From: Thermoplasmata archaeon
GTDB taxonomy: Archaea > Thermoplasmatota > Thermoplasmata > SG8-5 > JAGLSY01
Length of the DNA: 9,578 nucleotides
Assembly: GCA_023137005.1 (NCBI GenBank)
Contig: JAGLQE010000216.1
Coordinates: 1 to 9,578, forward strand
Direction of reading: 5' to 3'
Part shown: in pieces, positions 6,701 to 9,578 of the stretch
Layout of the letters: every line of letters begins with the position of its first letter
Numbering within the stretch: the stretch's first letter is position 1
Program-made: the position numbers and the translations under genes
Notes under the pieces: model-generated
What the model was told of the DNA's origin: nothing
Seen by the model: only the letters and a program-made list of their open reading frames with translations
The model's database searches: none

Positions 6701-9301
6701 CTTCAGCAAGGCACTTCGGTCATGCATGAGGACGATATCCGACATGCCGGACAATACGACATTGTGGGCGAAGGGCGAGGGAATGTCCCGGTAATCGGAG
6801 TAATGGATCTTCCTTTCACCATTGCTTATTGAGAGAATGATATCACGGGCATTTGCCAGGTCCATGACCTCTGTCAGCACCTCTTTGTAGGTCTCCTTCA
6901 CGATGGGGAAGTCCTTATCCGCCCTGATCGCCCTGAGCACCTTCTTCGACCTTTGCTGCTGGCGACCCACTGGAACTTGGCGGCCCTTGTAGTTCCTGAG
7001 CACCATGAAGCTCCTGGTCGAGCAGTGGCGGAACCTGTGCTTGAATAGTTCAGTTTCACCGATCGCCCTTTCAAGAAGTTCTTCCAGCTCATCTTCCTTG
7101 ATCAGGTCCTCGAACCCGGATAATGGAATGTCCCTGGCGGTGGTGAGCATGAAATTATCATCCGTTATGCTGACACTCACATTCACATCATACATGTCGG
7201 AAAGCACCATGGCATAGGCTCTGGACAGGGCGTCGTTCACCCTTCTCCCGAAGCAGAAATGGAATATTAGATTTCGATTATTGTTCTGGTCAATGTACCC
7301 TTCTATCAATAAATTCTTGTCAGAGGGTACATTGAAATTGAAGGCCGCCTGCTCCCGGAAATAGGATATTATGCTCCTGGCACCCGGCGGGTCCAGATTA
7401 TAATCCTTGATGAGCCAGCTCTGTGTTTCCTTCAAGATCTTGGATTTCTTCTTCTCATCGATTTCTTTGCCATCATCATCCTCACCATCGCCCCGATCCC
7501 CATCTCCCAAGGCCATCAGCCTATCCTTGACTCGCCCTCGGAAATCACCGATGCTTACAGACAGGTCAAAGCTCCTGGGCAGCATCTCGCCGGTCCACGA
7601 TGGCACACTGGGTCTTCGCCCGGTCGCGTCCTTGACAAAGAGGCTCATGCCCATTGCCCTTTCGAAGACATAGCTCTTCCCTCCCAGAACAAAAACATCG
7701 CCCGGTCCCAGCTTCTCCACGAAACCCTCGGACAGCTCGCCCAGTCTTCCTCCCTTGTCCAAAAAGACCTTGAAGTTCGCCTCCTCCGGGATCGTGCCTG
7801 AATTGAGGTAATAGATCAAACGGGAACCTCTCTTGCTTCCGAATATCCCTTCATCCTCATCCAGCCATATCTTGGAATACACATTGGGCATATCCCGACT
7901 ACCCAGATACCTGAGTACGGATATGTAATCCTCCCATGAAAGGTCATGAAATGAATAGGAATTCCTGATAAGGCCATAGGCATCCTCGATGTCCCATTTT
8001 CTCTCGATGGAAAGCCCCACGACTGTCTGAGCCAGCACGTCCAGGGGATTGGAAGGTATGAAGACCCGGTCTATCTCATGGTCGATCGCGCTCTTTGCCA
8101 GGACCGCGCACTCCACCAAATCGTCGTTATCAAATACCATGAAACGGCCCTTGCTCTCTTCTCCCACACCGTGGCCGGCGCGACCCACTCTCTGCAGGCC
8201 CTTGGCAATGGATTTGGGAGAACCAATTTGACATACCAGATCTATGGTCCCAATGTCAATACCCAGCTCGAGAGAAGTGGATGAGATCGCGGCCTTCAAT
8301 TCCCCTCTTTTCAGACGATCCTCAACATCCAATCTGGTCTCGCGGCTCAGACTTCCGTGATGGGCGGCTATATCCTCCAGGCCCAGTTCTCCGAGCCTGA
8401 GCATCACCTGCTCGGTCCCGCTACGGGTATTGGTGAAGACCAGTGTCGTGCGAGTGTCATCGATGAGCTCCTTCAATTTCTCGTACATCCTGGCATTGAC
8501 TATCTCGAAGGGCAGTGAGGTGATATCCTCCACCGGGGTTATGACCTTGATATCAAAGTCCTTCCCGCCCTCGGCCTGCACCAGCCAGACATCCCTTTCC
8601 TCCCCATCATCATAGCCTCCTAGGAAATTGGCGATCGTCTCTATGGGCGATTGGGTGGCTGATAATCCGATCCTCGTGGCCTTCTTTTCCAATCTTGATT
8701 CCAGCCTTTCAAAAGTGACGGAGAGCATGCTCCCCCTTTTTGAATTGCAAATATCGTGTATCTCATCCATTATCAGCCATTCCACGCTTTTCAGTTTCTC
8801 GCTGAACTTGGGGGTGGTGAGTATGATGGCCAGCGATTCGGGCGTGGTGATGAGGATATGAGGCGGCTTCTTCGCCATCTTCTGCCTCTCGGAAGCAGGA
8901 GTATCACCTGTTCTCACCCCGACCCTGATCTTGGGAGCATCCTCCCCATTTTCCTCGGCCAGCTCCGTCAACTCCGCCAATGGCTGTTTCAGATTTTTAT
9001 CAATATCATTTGCCAGAGCCTTGAGCGGCGAAACATAAACACAATATATCTCATCCTTCAGCTCATCATTCTTCTGCTTGACCATAAGCTCGTTTATGAT
9101 AGACAAAAAGGCCGTCAGGGTCTTCCCGGAGCCCGTGGGTGAGGAGATGAGCACATTCTTCCTGTCATGGATGATCGGTATGGCATAGGCCTGGGGCTGG
9201 GTGACATCCTCGAAAGAATTGTCGAACCATGTCTGGATGAGGGGCCGCATGCTCTTCAGCACCTGCTTCTTGGTGTGCTTTTTCTTGACGGTGTGTATCA
9301 T
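3755..9301 (-). CDS. lhr: Full-length Lhr-type SF2 DNA helicase with AlkZ/YcaQ-like C-terminal region (1848 aa)
   Basis: Lhr proteins are ATP-driven 3'-5' single-strand DNA translocases and helicases acting in DNA repair; in the bacterial full-length form the C-terminal domain resembles the AlkZ/YcaQ glycosylase and is reported to excise uracil. Visible here: Q-motif (T34, Q37), Walker A PTGSGKT with K60, motif Ia SPLKAL (91-96), TTPESL (152-157), DEIH box (179-182), SAT (214-216), VFTNTRS (288-294), HHGSLS (314-319), LELGIDIG (344-351) and motif VI QRVGRAGHG (370-378). Next come the Lhr winged helix and the associated domain (about 420-900; FGRRVND at 684-690) with an acidic linker at about 598-619. 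Residues about 900-1370 look like a winged-helix array; 1387-1443 matches the end of YcaQ-family proteins (ILDPF, then RMKFG), and 1744-1802 looks like a second such barrel. E. coli Lhr is about 1540 aa and typical archaeal Lhr about 900, so this one is long. The ATG start has AGGT six bases upstream (9308-9311); M18 is a weaker alternative. GC is clearly higher than in the genes downstream. The helicase call is secure; glycosylase activity is inference. Confidence 0.93.
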   Translation of the reverse strand: MIHTVKKKHTKKQVLKSMRPLIQTWFDNSFEDVTQPQAYAIPIIHDRKNVLISSPTGSGKTLTAFLSIINELMVKQKNDELKDEIYCVYVSPLKALANDIDKNLKQPLAELTELAEENGEDAPKIRVGVRTGDTPASERQKMAKKPPHILITTPESLAIILTTPKFSEKLKSVEWLIMDEIHDICNSKRGSMLSVTFERLESRLEKKATRIGLSATQSPIETIANFLGGYDDGEERDVWLVQAEGGKDFDIKVITPVEDITSLPFEIVNARMYEKLKELIDDTRTTLVFTNTRSGTEQVMLRLGELGLEDIAAHHGSLSRETRLDVEDRLKRGELKAAISSTSLELGIDIGTIDLVCQIGSPKSIAKGLQRVGRAGHGVGEESKGRFMVFDNDDLVECAVLAKSAIDHEIDRVFIPSNPLDVLAQTVVGLSIERKWDIEDAYGLIRNSYSFHDLSWEDYISVLRYLGSRDMPNVYSKIWLDEDEGIFGSKRGSRLIYYLNSGTIPEEANFKVFLDKGGRLGELSEGFVEKLGPGDVFVLGGKSYVFERAMGMSLFVKDATGRRPSVPSWTGEMLPRSFDLSVSIGDFRGRVKDRLMALGDGDRGDGEDDDGKEIDEKKKSKILKETQSWLIKDYNLDPPGARSIISYFREQAAFNFNVPSDKNLLIEGYIDQNNNRNLIFHFCFGRRVNDALSRAYAMVLSDMYDVNVSVSITDDNFMLTTARDIPLSGFEDLIKEDELEELLERAIGETELFKHRFRHCSTRSFMVLRNYKGRQVPVGRQQQRSKKVLRAIRADKDFPIVKETYKEVLTEVMDLANARDIILSISNGERKIHYSDYRDIPSPFAHNVVLSGMSDIVLMHDRSALLKEMHRKVLERIGGAGSIKPELEQEVVDAHFSDKIVNIQKKEDIIPLMLSLGPVEVFQRRGKSLFDFSDADPVELTQWCAELVNDGAAHSAWVGKSLWTPTERTADLAALYMSEGEENPDNEMVLDILADAAEPLSVKVISNRLSDRTEKEWDTVATRKVLTYLERQYRIGKVAVDKKKYGLWGLLNIKASKNRDRLLEERVTDHLDLFGPFSLEEISFELKLPEEEIQMALGRMEADGTVMARAFTEPYVQYMLAQDYSDLTSEENNITLTRAAMDNYHLMKHFEGFKSLDDLFETFGSVGMLNDVAARIGLDGLKGWSQRRKDGEILQGRFWDGSVCYVLKKDVPKFINAYRNEDLGKVDLQILNIISKNPGIDITKLQELTELPKDILKARVEKLDRNIHIARKPVERSGQDSDYEGFMSRNLYHKLTNRPSKKDGKEWLVEKVISAYGPVSMYDIARSVGMTRAEMKDHIKELMSSGKLAEVAIVGSERQKLYVWEKELKALRNVGSQGPHQPGDEKIRILTILDPFTFHHRNEIRMKFGDAWYYTIFKGSRLIGMMEMWEMSGCLEIRELRLDTEEDLSDVLKALDEFSEIFKKNYHDVIRFTGALGTSVEDLDKAIIKVFKKAGYFRQRNWLLKGNVIDLTMTEDEIISYVLWRQHVIPERHFLDMESGLSELGGFKSDHEVDIRVSNPRGLKRLLKERVVEWGKMIPDYLAYTLPEDTALYKAAKHVEIDREMRYLITILDSEHEMKRNRLLEAAPLGYNKAVEALNRLIKGLHIIRAGNNMFYLSPEYIYEKEEAREKVLWLIISSFGIFSAEWLSMYTKGEFRMGEIRRALGKFESEGKLVKGFVSEDDNILYWMMLEDIGMLPMKPHDLDIVLAPSAYDRLSTYLLPIIRKRFGFGSSFIVISEGIIIAAFRGNMRKTELLVGEYRGDEKGWDLIPDFSRRIGRRMKKKEDPEAMTDDEIMDWYDKTSGKEFE

Positions 9302-9578
9302 GTATTTACCTACTTCTCATTCATTCAAATGGTGATGAACGGTTGGGATTGTGTTGGGTGCTTATGTATTTTGTGCCGAAGTTCGTCCCAGGGTTCGGGA
9401 GAGGATGGCCGCGTGTTTAGGTATAATTTCTCAAAGGATGAGGACTCCCCCGCCCTCAGACAAGTCTGGATTTATGATGATAGTCTTGTCCAGCAGGCGA
9501 GGTTCGCGGGTTTCCAATTGGTATTGTCACTCGCTAATACATCACTGAGAGTACCCCGCCTCTCCATTATTCGCGATT
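9302..9578. other. Leader region of lhr, no convincing gene
   Basis: No coding region here could be supported on either strand. AGGT (minus strand, 9308-9311) is the likely ribosome binding site of lhr. Two A/T-rich stretches on the minus strand could be promoter elements: AAAATACATAAG (about 9362-9373) and GAAATTATACCTAAA (about 9418-9432). The second resembles an archaeal BRE plus TATA box but would give a leader of about 100 bases. A hairpin CAGAC-AA-GTCTG sits at 9457-9468. No tRNA fold was seen. Confidence 0.4.

Noticed and set aside
797..9301. BREX or DISARM system
   Set aside because: No PglZ phosphatase, BrxC ATPase, DrmB (DUF1998) or DrmC gene, and the methylase carries its own nuclease motif. 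A type IIG enzyme next to Lhr explains the genes better.
9351..9548. 65-aa plus-strand open frame upstream of lhr
   Set aside because: No ribosome binding site, no recognisable motif, and it overlaps the likely leader of lhr. Not supported as a gene.
9472..9567. 31-codon minus-strand frame starting at an ATG at 9567
   Set aside because: Too short, no family resemblance, no clear ribosome binding site. Could be a leader peptide but nothing shows it.
9302..9578. tRNA or other structured RNA gene upstream of lhr
   Set aside because: GGTTCG-like strings occur at about 9393 and 9500, but no cloverleaf with acceptor and anticodon stems could be built around them on either strand.

Overview
All three protein-coding genes lie on the minus strand and are read from the right end of the window to the left: a very large Lhr-type helicase (3755-9301), a single-chain restriction-modification enzyme of the Eco57I/type IIG kind (797-3688), and a small RusA-like Holliday-junction resolvase (207-800). 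The last two overlap by 4 bases (ATGA) and are almost certainly translated in a coupled way. The helicase is separated from them by 66 bases. That gap holds a short hairpin, a T-rich stretch and a TATA-like stretch, so the restriction-modification/RusA pair may be its own transcription unit.

The organism looks archaeal, probably euryarchaeal or Thermoplasmatota-like, but this is a tentative inference. The support is frequent AGG/AGA arginine codons and ATA isoleucine codons in the helicase, Shine-Dalgarno-led ATG/TTG starts, no convincing bacterial -35/-10 promoters, and oligo-T tracts after the last gene. Full-length Lhr with an AlkZ-like C-terminal part is best known from bacteria, so a bacterial origin is not excluded.

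Region by region: 1-206 is non-coding and holds two diverged copies of a double-hairpin element with compensatory stem changes, plus oligo-T tracts (minus strand) suited to ending the rusA-like transcript. 207-800 is the RusA-like gene. 797-3688 is the restriction-modification gene; its base composition changes abruptly near 1980, directly after the catalytic NPPW motif, so the DNA-recognition half and the RusA-like gene share a very AT-rich composition unlike the nuclease/methylase half and the helicase. 3755-9301 is the helicase, with a long C-terminal array of winged-helix modules and what looks like two copies of the AlkZ/YcaQ-type beta-barrel. 9302-9578 is a leader region without a convincing gene, carrying a hairpin that resembles those at the left edge.

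Together the genes suggest a DNA-defence or repair locus: a self-contained restriction-modification enzyme coupled to a structure-specific nuclease, next to a DNA-repair helicase that may be a housekeeping neighbour. The most interesting points are the coupled RusA-like nuclease, the module boundary at the methylase motif, and the duplicated C-terminal module of the helicase.
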